DNA of 64,000 nt from Aldehydirespirator sp965116195 (GTDB lineage Bacteria; Actinomycetota; Acidimicrobiia; Acidimicrobiales; Aldehydirespiratoraceae), in the NCBI GenBank assembly GCA_965116195.1, contig OZ220491.1:1116001-1180000 (forward strand). The letters run 5' to 3'. The position numbers and the translations under genes are program-made. Below are positions 24,116-32,982 of this stretch, in pieces (within the stretch, counting starts at the first letter, position 1; the number at the start of each line of letters is the position of its first letter). A model generated the notes under the pieces. It was not told the origin of the DNA. It worked only from the letters and a program-made list of their open reading frames with translations, and did no database searches.

Positions 24116-26065
24116 ATGGGACTGCCGATGGGTGAACATACCGCAGCAGGTGTTCCGAGGTCACAGCAACCTGATCAATGGGAGGAGGCAGCGACAACCA
24201 ACGGCGAGCCGGAGCAGCCGAGCCTGTCGGCTCGCCAATGGGCCCACAAGAACCTCTTCTCGACGCCTTTCAACTCGGTGCTGACCGTGGTGTTCGGGTT
24301 GTTGATCCTGCTCACCGTCAGAGGCCTGCTCAACTTCACTTTCAGCGAGGAACGCAACTGGGAAGCAGTGCGCACCAACCTGCGGTTGATCTTCACCCAC
24401 GCCTACCCGCAGGACCAGTACTCCCGTATCTGGGTGTGTGTCGGTGCCGTTGTGGTGCTGGCCGGCCTGTCATTGGGTTTGCGGGTGGGAGCCGGCCGTG
24501 GTGTGTCGGTGAAGAAACTCGCGAGCAGTTTGATGGCCCTCGGCATTGCCATTGCTGTCGGGGTGGTGCTGCGTGAGCCGTCGGTGCGTACTGATGCCGA
24601 GGGATCGGTTTTGCGTGACGAAGGCGGCGGCGTTGTCCGGGAGTCTTTCGCTGCGGCCATGTCGGATCGCTGGGTCTGGTGGCTGGTAGCCGCTCTGTTG
24701 GCCGGTGCTGGTGCCGCTTTGTGGTACAGCATGGATGATCTGAAACGTCGTAACACGTTTGTTCCACCGGTCGAGTTGGGACTGGCGCTGATCGGGTTGT
24801 TGGTGCTTTCGGCCTGGGTGTATCCGTGGGGCCACTTCGCTTTCGCTGAGGGTGAGTTCATTGCTGAACCCGGCCGCACGGTGGCAATGTCCACCAAGTT
24901 GCCGTGGACCGTCATGTGGCTGTTGCTGGTGGTGGCTGTCGCAGTTGGTCGGCAGATGCGCAGCCTGGGTACCGCGCAGCAGATCAGACTGGCATTGAAC
25001 CTGGCCTGGCTGCTGTGCCCGTTCTTGCTGTTCTGGGTGGTACTGCGTGACCCGGCGCTGGACCGGGGACGTGTTGTCGCTGTGGACATACCGCTGGCTG
25101 TGCTGTTCGCTGTCTTTGGAGGGGCTGTGGTGTGGGTGCTCACAAACCCCAAGATCGGGGAACTGGGCCGCCTGCTGGCGATGGGTTTGCTGGGTCTCGC
25201 CTTGTTCAACTGGGTTGCGGCCTTCTTCGGCTGGTATCCGATGCTGCAAAAGGTGCGGCTCAGCTTCCTGCTGTTGGCACTGGTGGCGTTGCTGGCCCAC
25301 AACTTCGCAGGCGAGCGATCAAAGCGTCTGCGACTGCTGGTGGCATGGGGCTTGGGAATGGCCTTGTTTCACTACATGGCCACGATCATAAACACCCCGT
25401 CAACGGTGGAAACACCCACCGAAGCTCTGATAGGCGGGTTTGCGGTCACGGTCATTGTTGCTGTCTTCACCACAATGTTCTCGTTTCCTCTGGGCGTGTT
25501 GTTGGCGTTGGCGCGTACATCCAAGTTGCCCATATTCAGAGTGCTCGCAACCTCCTACATTGAGGTGATCAGGGGAGTGCCACTGATCACAATCCTGATT
25601 TTCTTTGCCATCATCGTGCAACTCTTTCTGCCCGACGGAATGAGCATCAGCCAACTGGCGGCAGCCACGCTGGGATACACACTTTTCTCTGCTGCCTATC
25701 TGGCCGAGAATGTGCGAGGAGGACTCCAAGCGATACGCCGGGGCCAGTATGAGGCATCAGACGCAGTGGGGCTCAGCACGGTGCAGCGAACCTTGTTCAT
25801 CGTGTTGCCCCAGGCGCTGCGCGTTTCCATACCGCCGCTGGTGGGTCAGATGATAGCTATTTTCAAGGAGACCTCGCTGCTGGCGATCATCGGTATCTTT
25901 GACCTGCTGCGCATGGCCAACAGTGTCATTCCGGCTCAGACTCAGTTCCTGGGGGTCAAACGTGAGGGACTGCTGTTTGTGTGCGTCGTCTACTGGGTGT
26001 TCGCCTACAGCATGTCCAGGTACAGCCAGCGCCTAGAGAAGCGCCTGGGAGTGGGTGAGCGCTAG
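24116..26065 (+). CDS. aapM: Amino-acid ABC transporter permease (AapM type), enlarged
   Basis: The 649-residue protein is a membrane permease whose C-terminal third carries the transporter core (SYIEVIRGVPLITILIFF, EASDAVGLSTVQRTLF, FKETSLLAIIG in separate segments). AapM proteins are usually near 380 residues; here the N-terminal two thirds have about eight additional hydrophobic segments. ATG at 24116 follows the aapQ stop by one base. The TAG at 26063-26065 is followed at once by a repeat-filled spacer before aapP. Confidence 0.9.
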   Translation: MGLPMGEHTAAGVPRSQQPDQWEEAATTNGEPEQPSLSARQWAHKNLFSTPFNSVLTVVFGLLILLTVRGLLNFTFSEERNWEAVRTNLRLIFTHAYPQDQYSRIWVCVGAVVVLAGLSLGLRVGAGRGVSVKKLASSLMALGIAIAVGVVLREPSVRTDAEGSVLRDEGGGVVRESFAAAMSDRWVWWLVAALLAGAGAALWYSMDDLKRRNTFVPPVELGLALIGLLVLSAWVYPWGHFAFAEGEFIAEPGRTVAMSTKLPWTVMWLLLVVAVAVGRQMRSLGTAQQIRLALNLAWLLCPFLLFWVVLRDPALDRGRVVAVDIPLAVLFAVFGGAVVWVLTNPKIGELGRLLAMGLLGLALFNWVAAFFGWYPMLQKVRLSFLLLALVALLAHNFAGERSKRLRLLVAWGLGMALFHYMATIINTPSTVETPTEALIGGFAVTVIVAVFTTMFSFPLGVLLALARTSKLPIFRVLATSYIEVIRGVPLITILIFFAIIVQLFLPDGMSISQLAAATLGYTLFSAAYLAENVRGGLQAIRRGQYEASDAVGLSTVQRTLFIVLPQALRVSIPPLVGQMIAIFKETSLLAIIGIFDLLRMANSVIPAQTQFLGVKREGLLFVCVVYWVFAYSMSRYSQRLEKRLGVGER

Positions 26066-26067
26066 CT

Positions 26068-26451
26068 GTGGGGAAGCGTTCAGCCACCGAGCGTTCGACC
26101 ACTGAGAGTTTGGCCACGGAGGGTTTGGCCACCGAGGTCAGTTTGCGACCGGTGCAACAGTCAGCATCGCAGAGTTTAGCCACCGAGGGTTCAACCACCG
26201 AGGTCAGTTTGCGACCGGTGCAACAGTCAGCATCGCAGAGTTTAGCCACCGAGGGTTCAACCACCGAGGTCAGTTTGCGACCGGTGCAACAGTCAGCATC
26301 GCAGAGTTTAGCCACCGAGGGTTCAACCACTGGGGTCAGTTCGTCGGCCTGTTCCACGAGATGGAGTCGGAGGATGCGGCTGGCCGGTCTTGTTGTCAAC
26401 AGAAATCACTTTGTCAGACAGAAAAAGGAGTATTGCCATGAGCTTCGGTGA
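26068..26451 (+). repeat. 66-bp in-frame tandem repeat spacer between aapM and aapP, continuously open
   Basis: Three copies of a 66-bp unit (22 codons, SLATEG...QQSASQ) lie between 26150 and 26340. Because 66 is a multiple of three, one plus-strand frame stays open from GTG at 26068 to a stop at 26451, 14 bases inside aapP. The peptide is repetitive and resembles no known family. It may simply be a non-coding repeat, or a translated spacer that keeps ribosomes running into aapP. Confidence 0.6.
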
Positions 26452-27217
26452 CGCCACCATCGCACTGACCGATGAACTCGCCGCCCGCGACGACATGATC
26501 GTATGTGAGGGCGTGAACAAGTGGTTCGGTGACTTCCAGGCTCTTGACGGGATCAGCGCGGTGGTCAAGGAGCGCGAGGTGGTCGTGGTGCTCGGGCCGT
26601 CCGGGTCGGGAAAGTCCACATGGATTCGTTGTATCAATCGTCTTGAGGCGCACCAGGAAGGGCGCATTGTGGTGGACGGGGTTGAACTCACGAACGATTT
26701 GCGCAACATCGAGAAGATCCGTTCAGAGGTTGGCATGGTGTTCCAGCAGTTCAACCTGTTTCCGCATCTGAACGTGCTTGACAACATCACCCTGGCACCG
26801 ATCTGGGTGCGCAAGCGCCCCAAGCTGGAGGCCGAAGGCTTGGCGCTGTCGCTGCTTGAGCGTGTTGGCATACCCGAGCAGGCCGAGAAGTACCCGGGCC
26901 AGCTCTCCGGAGGTCAACAACAGCGCGTTGCCATAGCTCGGGCATTGGCCATGGAGCCCAGAATCATGTTGTTTGACGAGCCCACGTCAGCGCTTGATCC
27001 TGAGATGATCAAAGAGGTGCTTGACGTGATGAAGGAGTTGGCGTTGTCTGGTATGACCATGATGGTGGTAACCCACGAAATGGGCTTTGCGCGTGAGGTG
27101 GCCGACCGGGTTATCTTCATGGAAGAGGGACAGATAGTTGAGACGGGCACACCTGAGCATTTCTTCACGAACCCGTCCGAGGAACGCACCAAGTTGTTCC
27201 TCTCGCAGATACTCTGA
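26438..27217 (+). CDS. aapP: Amino-acid ABC transporter ATP-binding protein (AapP type)
   Basis: The 259-residue ATPase has Walker A GPSGSGKST, the Q-loop FQQFNLFPH, the signature LSGGQQQR, Walker B IMLFDEPTSALD and the switch His in VVTHEMGFA, all typical of polar amino-acid transporters. ATG at 26438 follows AAAAAGGAG. It completes the aapJQMP importer for general L-amino acids. The following 178 bp up to dop hold no gene. Confidence 0.95.
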   Translation: MSFGDATIALTDELAARDDMIVCEGVNKWFGDFQALDGISAVVKEREVVVVLGPSGSGKSTWIRCINRLEAHQEGRIVVDGVELTNDLRNIEKIRSEVGMVFQQFNLFPHLNVLDNITLAPIWVRKRPKLEAEGLALSLLERVGIPEQAEKYPGQLSGGQQQRVAIARALAMEPRIMLFDEPTSALDPEMIKEVLDVMKELALSGMTMMVVTHEMGFAREVADRVIFMEEGQIVETGTPEHFFTNPSEERTKLFLSQIL

Positions 27218-27394
27218 CCAGCCTGAGAACCCTGGACCCCACACCCGTCGCGGGTTGTCCCTTGGCCGACCCGAGCCTGCCGGGTGTAGCTGTAATCCGC
27301 CCCCGCTTGGCGGGTTCAGCTTGGTGTGACTTGTCCCAACCTCGGCTGGCCGAACGAAGATGATCACTCCCAACCACAAGTCGGCCAAGCCGTG

Positions 27395-28912
27395 ATGACT
27401 GTTCCCAAGACGCTCGGACTCGAGACCGAGTACGGGATCGTGCATCGTGGGGCACCAGAACCCAACCCGATGTTGGCGTCATCGCTTTTGATCAACGCTT
27501 ATCTGCTTGCCACCGAGCAGACTCCCGAGCGTGGGGGTTGGACTGTCAGGTGGGACTTCGCTGATGAGACACCCGGCAATGATGCCCGTGGTGGCGCGCC
27601 TGCGGACTCACAGCCACCCCAGGTTGAGACTCATCTGGTGAACGCGGTGCTCACCAACGGAGCACGCTACTACGTGGACCATGCACATCCCGAGATGTCA
27701 ACACCGGAATGTGCGGATGCCCGCTCGGCACTGCTGTATGACCGTGCCGGCGACTTGATTGCTGTTCGTTCCATGGAAGCTGTGCGGATGCTGTTGTCAC
27801 CCGATGAAGAGATCATCGTTTACAAGAACAACTGCGACGGTCGGGGCAACAGCTACGGCTGTCACGAGAACTATCTGATCAGCCGCTCGGTTCCGTTTTC
27901 ACGTGTTGTCACGAATGCGACCGCACACTTCATCACCCGATCTGTCTTCACAGGCGCAGGCAAGGTGGGCTTTGAGGCCTGTGGTGTGCGCCTTGATGAG
28001 TCCGGCTTTCAGATAACTCAACGTGCTGACTTCATCGAGGAGGAAGTCGGGCTTGAGACGACACTCAAGCGTCCCATCATCAACACACGTGACGAACCGC
28101 ACGCTGATCCCGCCAAATACCGACGCCTGCATGTGATAGTCGGTGATGCCAACATGGCCCAGGTGGCGACCTTTCTGAAGTTGGGCACGACCGCATTGGT
28201 GATGGCCATGACCGAGGACGATGCGCTGAGTCGAAGGTGGCACTTTGCGTCGCCGGTCAATGCATTTCATGAAGTCAGCCGCGATCTGACATTGCGCCGG
28301 GGCTTGCAGCTGGCTGACGGTACGACCGTCACGGCGCTGGACGTGCAATGGGAGCTGTTGTCTGAGGCCCACGCCTATGTGCAGCAGCGTGGCGTGGAGG
28401 CTGTGGGTGGCGAAGTGGCCCTTGAGGTGCTGCAACGTTGGGAGTCCGTGCTCGGCGGACTGGAGCGTGATCCGATGGAGATGGCCGCTCAGGTTGACTG
28501 GGTGGCCAAACTCCGGTTGCTTGAAGGTTTGCGTGAACGTCATGGCCTTGGCTGGAACAGTCCTCGGCTCAGGGTGCTGGATATTCAGTATCACGACCTG
28601 CGTCCCGAGCGTGGGCTGGCAGCGCGGGCACAACTGGAGGTGCTGGTGTCTGATGCCGAGGCGCAGCGAGCCGTGACTGAACCTCCGAGTGACACCAGGG
28701 CGTTCTTTCGTGGTCGCTGTTTGCAGCACTTCTCAGCCGATGTGGTGACGGCAAATTGGGATTCGATCGTTTTTGACGTGGGAGAGGGTTCGCTGCGGCG
28801 GGTGTCGATGGTGGAACCGAACCGGGGGACTGCGGCTCATGTGGGTGAACTCTTTGAGGACTGCGATTCGGTCAAGGAACTACTGCGCCGCTTGGCAGCC
28901 CAGAGGGAGTAG
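27395..28912 (+). CDS. dop: Depupylase/deamidase Dop
   Basis: The 505-residue protein is a carboxylate-amine ligase of the Dop/PafA family. It opens LGLETEYGIVHRG with the ATP-site Glu, keeps the Dop-specific loop after residue 45, and has the catalytic Asp in YYVDHAHPEMSTPEC. Further shared segments are NNCDGRGNSYGCHENYL and RPIINTRDEPHAD, read in parts. Dop removes Pup from tagged proteins and, where Pup ends in Gln, deamidates it. Here Pup already ends in Glu, so only depupylation would be required. ATG at 27395 is chosen because the conserved sequence starts directly after it. It lies just upstream of pup. Confidence 0.95.
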   Translation: MTVPKTLGLETEYGIVHRGAPEPNPMLASSLLINAYLLATEQTPERGGWTVRWDFADETPGNDARGGAPADSQPPQVETHLVNAVLTNGARYYVDHAHPEMSTPECADARSALLYDRAGDLIAVRSMEAVRMLLSPDEEIIVYKNNCDGRGNSYGCHENYLISRSVPFSRVVTNATAHFITRSVFTGAGKVGFEACGVRLDESGFQITQRADFIEEEVGLETTLKRPIINTRDEPHADPAKYRRLHVIVGDANMAQVATFLKLGTTALVMAMTEDDALSRRWHFASPVNAFHEVSRDLTLRRGLQLADGTTVTALDVQWELLSEAHAYVQQRGVEAVGGEVALEVLQRWESVLGGLERDPMEMAAQVDWVAKLRLLEGLRERHGLGWNSPRLRVLDIQYHDLRPERGLAARAQLEVLVSDAEAQRAVTEPPSDTRAFFRGRCLQHFSADVVTANWDSIVFDVGEGSLRRVSMVEPNRGTAAHVGELFEDCDSVKELLRRLAAQRE

Positions 28913-29023
28913 CTGATCGGATTCCCTCGTACACGCCTGAGACCTTGTGTCGCTCGGGAGTGCAGGGGGCGTAGCCTGCATGGGTGCTACCGCGTTTTGG
29001 AGTCAACATCAGGAGGAATCGTC

Positions 29024-29218
29024 ATGGCTGAACGGGAGCAGATCCGCAGGCCGTCACCTGCTTCAAGGGACCGGTCTGTGGAGCAGTCACCGCCCACATC
29101 CGATCGGGGCACTGACCTCAAGGCTCAGCTGGATGACCTGCTGGACGAGATTGACGAGGTGCTCGAGAGCAATGCCGAGGACTTCGTCAAGAGCTACATC
29201 CAGAAGGGTGGAGAGTGA
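29024..29218 (+). CDS. pup: Prokaryotic ubiquitin-like protein Pup
   Basis: The 64-residue protein is disordered and hydrophilic at its N-terminus, then has the helix LKAQLDDLLDEIDEVLESNAEDFVKS (in parts) that binds the ARC coiled coil, and ends YIQKGGE. Ending in Glu means it can be ligated by PafA without deamidation; mycobacterial Pup ends in Gln. ATG at 29024 follows AGGAGGA at 29011-29017. Its stop overlaps the prcB start as GTGA. Confidence 0.97.
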   Translation: MAEREQIRRPSPASRDRSVEQSPPTSDRGTDLKAQLDDLLDEIDEVLESNAEDFVKSYIQKGGE

Positions 29219-30123
29219 CGCTGCTGCGTTTTGCGCCCCACGAGGACCCGGGCCCTGACTTTGCCGCGCTGCTGCGTCGCAGCGCGTTTGACAAGTCGCG
29301 GTCAGTCGCCGATGGTGCGGGGGCCTTTGGTACTGCTGGTGTCGGTGGTGTTTTGGGTGCTGCTGGTGTGACGGGTGCCTCGACTGCTTCAGCTACAGCA
29401 GCAGCGTCATTGTTGTCTGAGGAGATTCGTCACGGAACAACCTGTGTGTCGGTCTGCTACGGCGGCGGGGTTGTGCTGGCCGGGGACAGGCGCTCCACAT
29501 CCGGCCACCTGATCAGCAATCATCGCATTGAGAAGGTGTTTCCCGCTGACCGTCATTCCGGTGTGGCGATTGCTGGTGCTGCCGGGCCTTCCATTGAGAT
29601 GGTGCGCCTGTTTCAACTCCAGTTGGAGCATTACGAGAAGGTGGAGGGCACGCCCATAAGTCTTGAAGGCAAGGCCAACCAACTCGGGCAGATGGTGCGT
29701 GCCAATCTGCCGGCGGCCATGCAGGGGCTGGTCGTGGTGCCGATATTTGCCGGCTTTGACGTGGTGGCGGGCCGGGGTCGTATCTTTGAGTATGACGTGA
29801 CCGGTGGTCGCTACGAAGAGCGGGATCATGCTTCGACAGGATCAGGGTCGTTGCACGCCGACACTGTGGTGAAGTTGGGCTTTCGACCGGCGATGTCCAA
29901 AAGCGCTGCGGTTGACCTGGTGCTGGAAGCACTGTTCGTGGCTGCCGACGCTGACTCCGCCACCGGTGGGCCTGACCCGGTGCGGGACGTGTTCCCGGTG
30001 GTTGCGGTGATCAACTCCGAGGGTTACGAGCGTCTTGGTGACCGTGAGTTGCGCCGCCGCACCGAACGGATGCTGAACCGGCATCGCACCCGTCGAGGTC
30101 AAGACCCCGGCAGTGGATCGTGA
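29215..30123 (+). CDS. prcB: 20S proteasome beta subunit
   Basis: The 302-residue precursor has a 74-residue propeptide rich in Gly, Ala and Thr, followed by the autocleavage site RHG-TTCVSV, so Thr75 is the N-terminal nucleophile of the mature subunit. GGGVVLAGDRRST contains the conserved Asp, and the catalytic Lys lies in IEKVFP. The start is the GTG overlapping the pup stop, which couples translation. PrcB forms the two inner rings of the core particle. Confidence 0.95.
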   Translation: MTLLRFAPHEDPGPDFAALLRRSAFDKSRSVADGAGAFGTAGVGGVLGAAGVTGASTASATAAASLLSEEIRHGTTCVSVCYGGGVVLAGDRRSTSGHLISNHRIEKVFPADRHSGVAIAGAAGPSIEMVRLFQLQLEHYEKVEGTPISLEGKANQLGQMVRANLPAAMQGLVVVPIFAGFDVVAGRGRIFEYDVTGGRYEERDHASTGSGSLHADTVVKLGFRPAMSKSAAVDLVLEALFVAADADSATGGPDPVRDVFPVVAVINSEGYERLGDRELRRRTERMLNRHRTRRGQDPGSGS

Positions 30124-30389
30124 CAATCGAGTCGTTGTTGTCGGTCACGGTCATGCACGCCGAGTCGTGGTCAGCACCCCGGCAGCGGGTCGTAGCATTC
30201 CGTCATTCGCCATGTGTGCGGCATCGGCTGCGGAGTGTCGGATTGAGACTCCCGCAGCGGTTCGTGACCTCTGAGGGCCGGTCGGCAGCGGGATTTTCGT
30301 CGGCGCTGGGGCAGAGGTAATGTTCTCATTGGTGGTCATGGTTCTCCGTGTAGTGGGATTTCCGTTGATGCTGGGATTGGGGTAAGGCA

Positions 30390-31079
30390 ATGACCATGCC
30401 GTTCTATGTAGCGCCTGAACAGATGATGAAGGACCGGGCCGATTACGCCCGCAAGGGGATTGCTCGTGGCCGCAGTCTTGTGGCTTTCCGCTTTCAAAAT
30501 GGTGTCGCTATCGTAGCAGAGAATGCCTCAAGCACGCTTCGCAAGGTCAGCGAGATTTATGACCGGATTGCCTTTGCGGGTGTGGGCCGTTACAACGAGT
30601 TTGATCAACTGCGTATCGCAGGTGTGCGTCACGCCGACCTGAAGGGGTTTGCCTTCAGCCGTGAGGATGTGGATGCGCGCAGCCTTGCCAACGCTTATGC
30701 CCAGAGCCTGGGGCAGGTTTTCACCCATGATCTCAAGCCGATGGAGGTGGAGATTCTGGTTGCCGAGGTTGGCTTGGATGCCGCTGGGAAGAACGACCAG
30801 TTGTTTCACATCCTCTATGACGGCACCGTGATGGATGAGGATGACTGGGTGGTGTTGGGTGGTGAGACCGAGGCCATATCGGAGCGCTTCGCCGAGGCGC
30901 TGCCAAAGGCCCCGAGGTTACTGGCTGGCGGAGTGCGGGCCGCAGTAAGTGCCCTGGCAGGACCCGATCGAACCCTCGACGCCGCAAGCCTGGAAGCCGC
31001 CGTGCTGGACCGCCGCAACGGTCGCCGCGCCTTCCGCCGACTAACCGACGAAGAAGTCTCCACCCTGCTGTCCACCTAA
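30390..31079 (+). CDS. prcA: 20S proteasome alpha subunit
   Basis: The 229-residue protein begins MTMPFYVAPEQMMKDRADYARKGIARGRSLVA when read in parts, the N-terminal gate and H0 helix of bacterial alpha subunits. It forms the outer rings and docks ARC. ATG at 30390 (or 30396) is preceded by GGGGTAAGG. It is separated from prcB by 266 bp without a gene, where CCCCGGCAG(T/C)GG(A/G)TCGT and a GGGATTT(T/C)CGT-type sequence are duplicated. Usually pafA follows soon after; here a 10-kb island intervenes. Confidence 0.95.
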   Translation: MTMPFYVAPEQMMKDRADYARKGIARGRSLVAFRFQNGVAIVAENASSTLRKVSEIYDRIAFAGVGRYNEFDQLRIAGVRHADLKGFAFSREDVDARSLANAYAQSLGQVFTHDLKPMEVEILVAEVGLDAAGKNDQLFHILYDGTVMDEDDWVVLGGETEAISERFAEALPKAPRLLAGGVRAAVSALAGPDRTLDAASLEAAVLDRRNGRRAFRRLTDEEVSTLLST

Positions 31080-31086
31080 CTCGCCC

Positions 31087-31104
31087 GTAACCTTCAGGTG
31101 TTAC
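31087..31104. promoter_or_regulatory. Short palindrome upstream of the AbiEi-like gene
   Basis: GTAAC and GTTAC flank an 8-nt spacer 42 bp before the start codon. AbiEi antitoxins repress their own promoters through inverted repeats, so this is a candidate operator; the arms are short. Confidence 0.3.
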
Positions 31105-31145
31105 AGTGAAGTAGCAGTACAAGCGACAGGGAAGGGAGCGCGCTC

Positions 31146-31790
31146 ATGCCCACACCAGGCGAGATTCGTAATTGGGCGACCGGTCTGGAGCCGGGCACCA
31201 TATTCACGCTTGACGACGCGCAACAGGCCTGCCCCACCAAATCACGCGCAGCCATCAAGTCAACCCTGTCACGGCTGTGCCGAGGAGATGATCCTCTCCT
31301 GGCCAGAGCCGTACGAGGCCTGTACAGCCGAAGGCTGGTCGGCTCAATGATACCCACGAGGTTAGAACCCCAAGTATACGTAGAGTTACCTTGGAGAATT
31401 GCCGGGCCCGGTGCAGGACTAGCGTCACTGAATGCTGTCAACAGCCTCTGCTGGTCAACGCAAGTGCCTGCCAAGTTGTGCATCGCTGTTGTAGGCAGAC
31501 CACCAACCCCGCCCGATCGCACTACCAAATATGTCCAGCGATCTAATCGCAAGAGAGTGATGCTGACTCCGATAGAGGTATCACTATTGGAAGCTGTCGC
31601 CAGCTTTGACGACTTTGCCGAGATGGACTGGGACGAAGCCGTGGATCGGCTAGCCAGCATACTATCGCGAAGGCAACGCAACCTTGGAGCAAGGCCAGAC
31701 TTGGTCAACTATGTTGCCTCACATGAAGCATACCGAGGCGAGAGATTCGTTCGTCGCTGTGATGAATTAGGCAAAGTCTGTGGGACCTAA
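31146..31790 (+). CDS. AbiEi-like antitoxin, transcriptional regulator
   Basis: The 214-residue protein has an N-terminal winged-helix pattern (TLDDAQQACPTKSRAAIKSTLSRL, in parts), then ARAVRGLYSRR, as in AbiEi and DUF6088-type antitoxins, which bind DNA and counteract an AbiEii nucleotidyltransferase. ATG at 31146 follows GGGAAGGGAGCG. The matching toxin gene lies 152 bp downstream rather than overlapping, which is unusual for the family. It opens the island inserted after prcA. Confidence 0.72.
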   Translation: MPTPGEIRNWATGLEPGTIFTLDDAQQACPTKSRAAIKSTLSRLCRGDDPLLARAVRGLYSRRLVGSMIPTRLEPQVYVELPWRIAGPGAGLASLNAVNSLCWSTQVPAKLCIAVVGRPPTPPDRTTKYVQRSNRKRVMLTPIEVSLLEAVASFDDFAEMDWDEAVDRLASILSRRQRNLGARPDLVNYVASHEAYRGERFVRRCDELGKVCGT

Positions 31791-31901
31791 CAAATTCTAT
31801 AACAAACCTCCTTGCAACAACACACGAAATGTTGACCAAGCTGTCACCACGGACGGCCTCGGAACACTGAAACAAATACCTATGAATGCCCTGATTCTTA
31901 G

Positions 31902-31918
31902 TTCTGTAGATTACAGAA
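31902..31918. promoter_or_regulatory. Perfect palindrome in the antitoxin-toxin gap
   Basis: TTCTGTA (31902-31908) and TACAGAA (31912-31918) pair perfectly around GAT. It lies 25 bp before the toxin start and could be a second regulatory site. The rest of 31791-31942 is AT-rich and empty. Confidence 0.4.
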
Positions 31919-31942
31919 GTAGATTCGCTCTTAAGCGCAGAT

Positions 31943-32950
31943 TTGCCCGCCAGTAACGTGCAGTCCGATGAACTCAGTATCTATGGTGTTCCTAAGGCTA
32001 TCTTGCGGAGATTAGCAGAAAGAACTTCTGAGAAATTAGGCTTGCCGAGGGAGTATGTGGACAAAGACATTCATGTTACCGAGACTATACGCCACGCCAT
32101 CCATCAATCTCAGAGATACCCCGCGGCTGCGACTGTCTTCAAGGGTGGTACGGCTTTGGCAAAGTGTGGCTTGGTGAACCGGTTCTCTGAAGACGTGGAT
32201 GTGAGCATCGTACCTCCCAGAGGCCGGATATTCGGTGACGCTCGCAGACGCAACACTCGCCGAGAAGTGGTCAAACACCTGCTTGACCATACATCACTAA
32301 CACTAGACCACCATCGTGCTAGCGGCACTTATACTGTTGTCAGACTCACTTACGAACCCTTGTTCCTACAAAGCGACGCCAAGGCACAAATCGCCAATAT
32401 AGGTGAGGTAAAGGTTGAGTACATTGTCCGTGACCACGCGCCCGGATATCATCCACTACGAACAATCTCATCATACATAGGCGAGACCGCTGCTCAGACC
32501 AACCCGAGTTTACTCGAAGAATATCCGGCATTGCGTCCGTTTCAGGTTCTGACCGCTGCACCGATATTGTCGATCGTCGACAAGCTTGATGCCATGCACT
32601 GGCGCAGCGAATACGAAGACCTCAAAGGCATCCAAAGACGCCCACGCGACGTTTATGATCTCGCTGCTCTGCTCTCCAACGACCAGGTAAGAGCAACAGT
32701 CAACTCTGACGCAGTAGCGGCTCTGCACGCTGACCTGACGGCTACGCTCCCGTCTGGACTGTTACAACGCAAATGCGCTAGGCCGACGGACGGGTTTGGC
32801 ACCTCCAAGGCGTTCCAGCCTGGACATCCAGCCTGCGAAGCACTGCGCAAAGTCTATGACAATGTCCGCCCTACTGTCTACAACGAAGATACCTGGATCG
32901 AGTTCGACGACGCGTTAAACATCATCAAACAACACTCCGACCTTCTATGA
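31943..32950 (+). CDS. AbiEii-like nucleotidyltransferase toxin
   Basis: The 335-residue protein carries the defining AbiEii motif FKGGTALAK followed by RFSEDVDVSI, where the two Asp coordinate metal for nucleotidyl transfer, and a downstream KVEYIV and SIVDKLDAM region. AbiEii toxins act in abortive infection by transferring nucleotides to tRNA or similar targets. The start is uncertain: TTG at 31943 gives the full ORF and GTG at 31958 is an alternative. With the AbiEi-like gene upstream it makes a type IV toxin-antitoxin pair. The sequence is more AT-rich than the flanking proteasome genes, consistent with transfer. Confidence 0.82.
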   Translation: MPASNVQSDELSIYGVPKAILRRLAERTSEKLGLPREYVDKDIHVTETIRHAIHQSQRYPAAATVFKGGTALAKCGLVNRFSEDVDVSIVPPRGRIFGDARRRNTRREVVKHLLDHTSLTLDHHRASGTYTVVRLTYEPLFLQSDAKAQIANIGEVKVEYIVRDHAPGYHPLRTISSYIGETAAQTNPSLLEEYPALRPFQVLTAAPILSIVDKLDAMHWRSEYEDLKGIQRRPRDVYDLAALLSNDQVRATVNSDAVAALHADLTATLPSGLLQRKCARPTDGFGTSKAFQPGHPACEALRKVYDNVRPTVYNEDTWIEFDDALNIIKQHSDLL

Positions 32951-32982
32951 TCCATGCTGCAAATGCAACCGAGTTGGACAAT

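Noticed and set aside
24403..25302. Minus-strand ORFs opposite aapM
   Set aside because: Antisense shadows without family resemblance or ribosome binding sites.
30120..30320. 66-codon ORF between prcB and prcA
   Set aside because: Arg-rich, no family, and it lies in a duplicated non-coding stretch.
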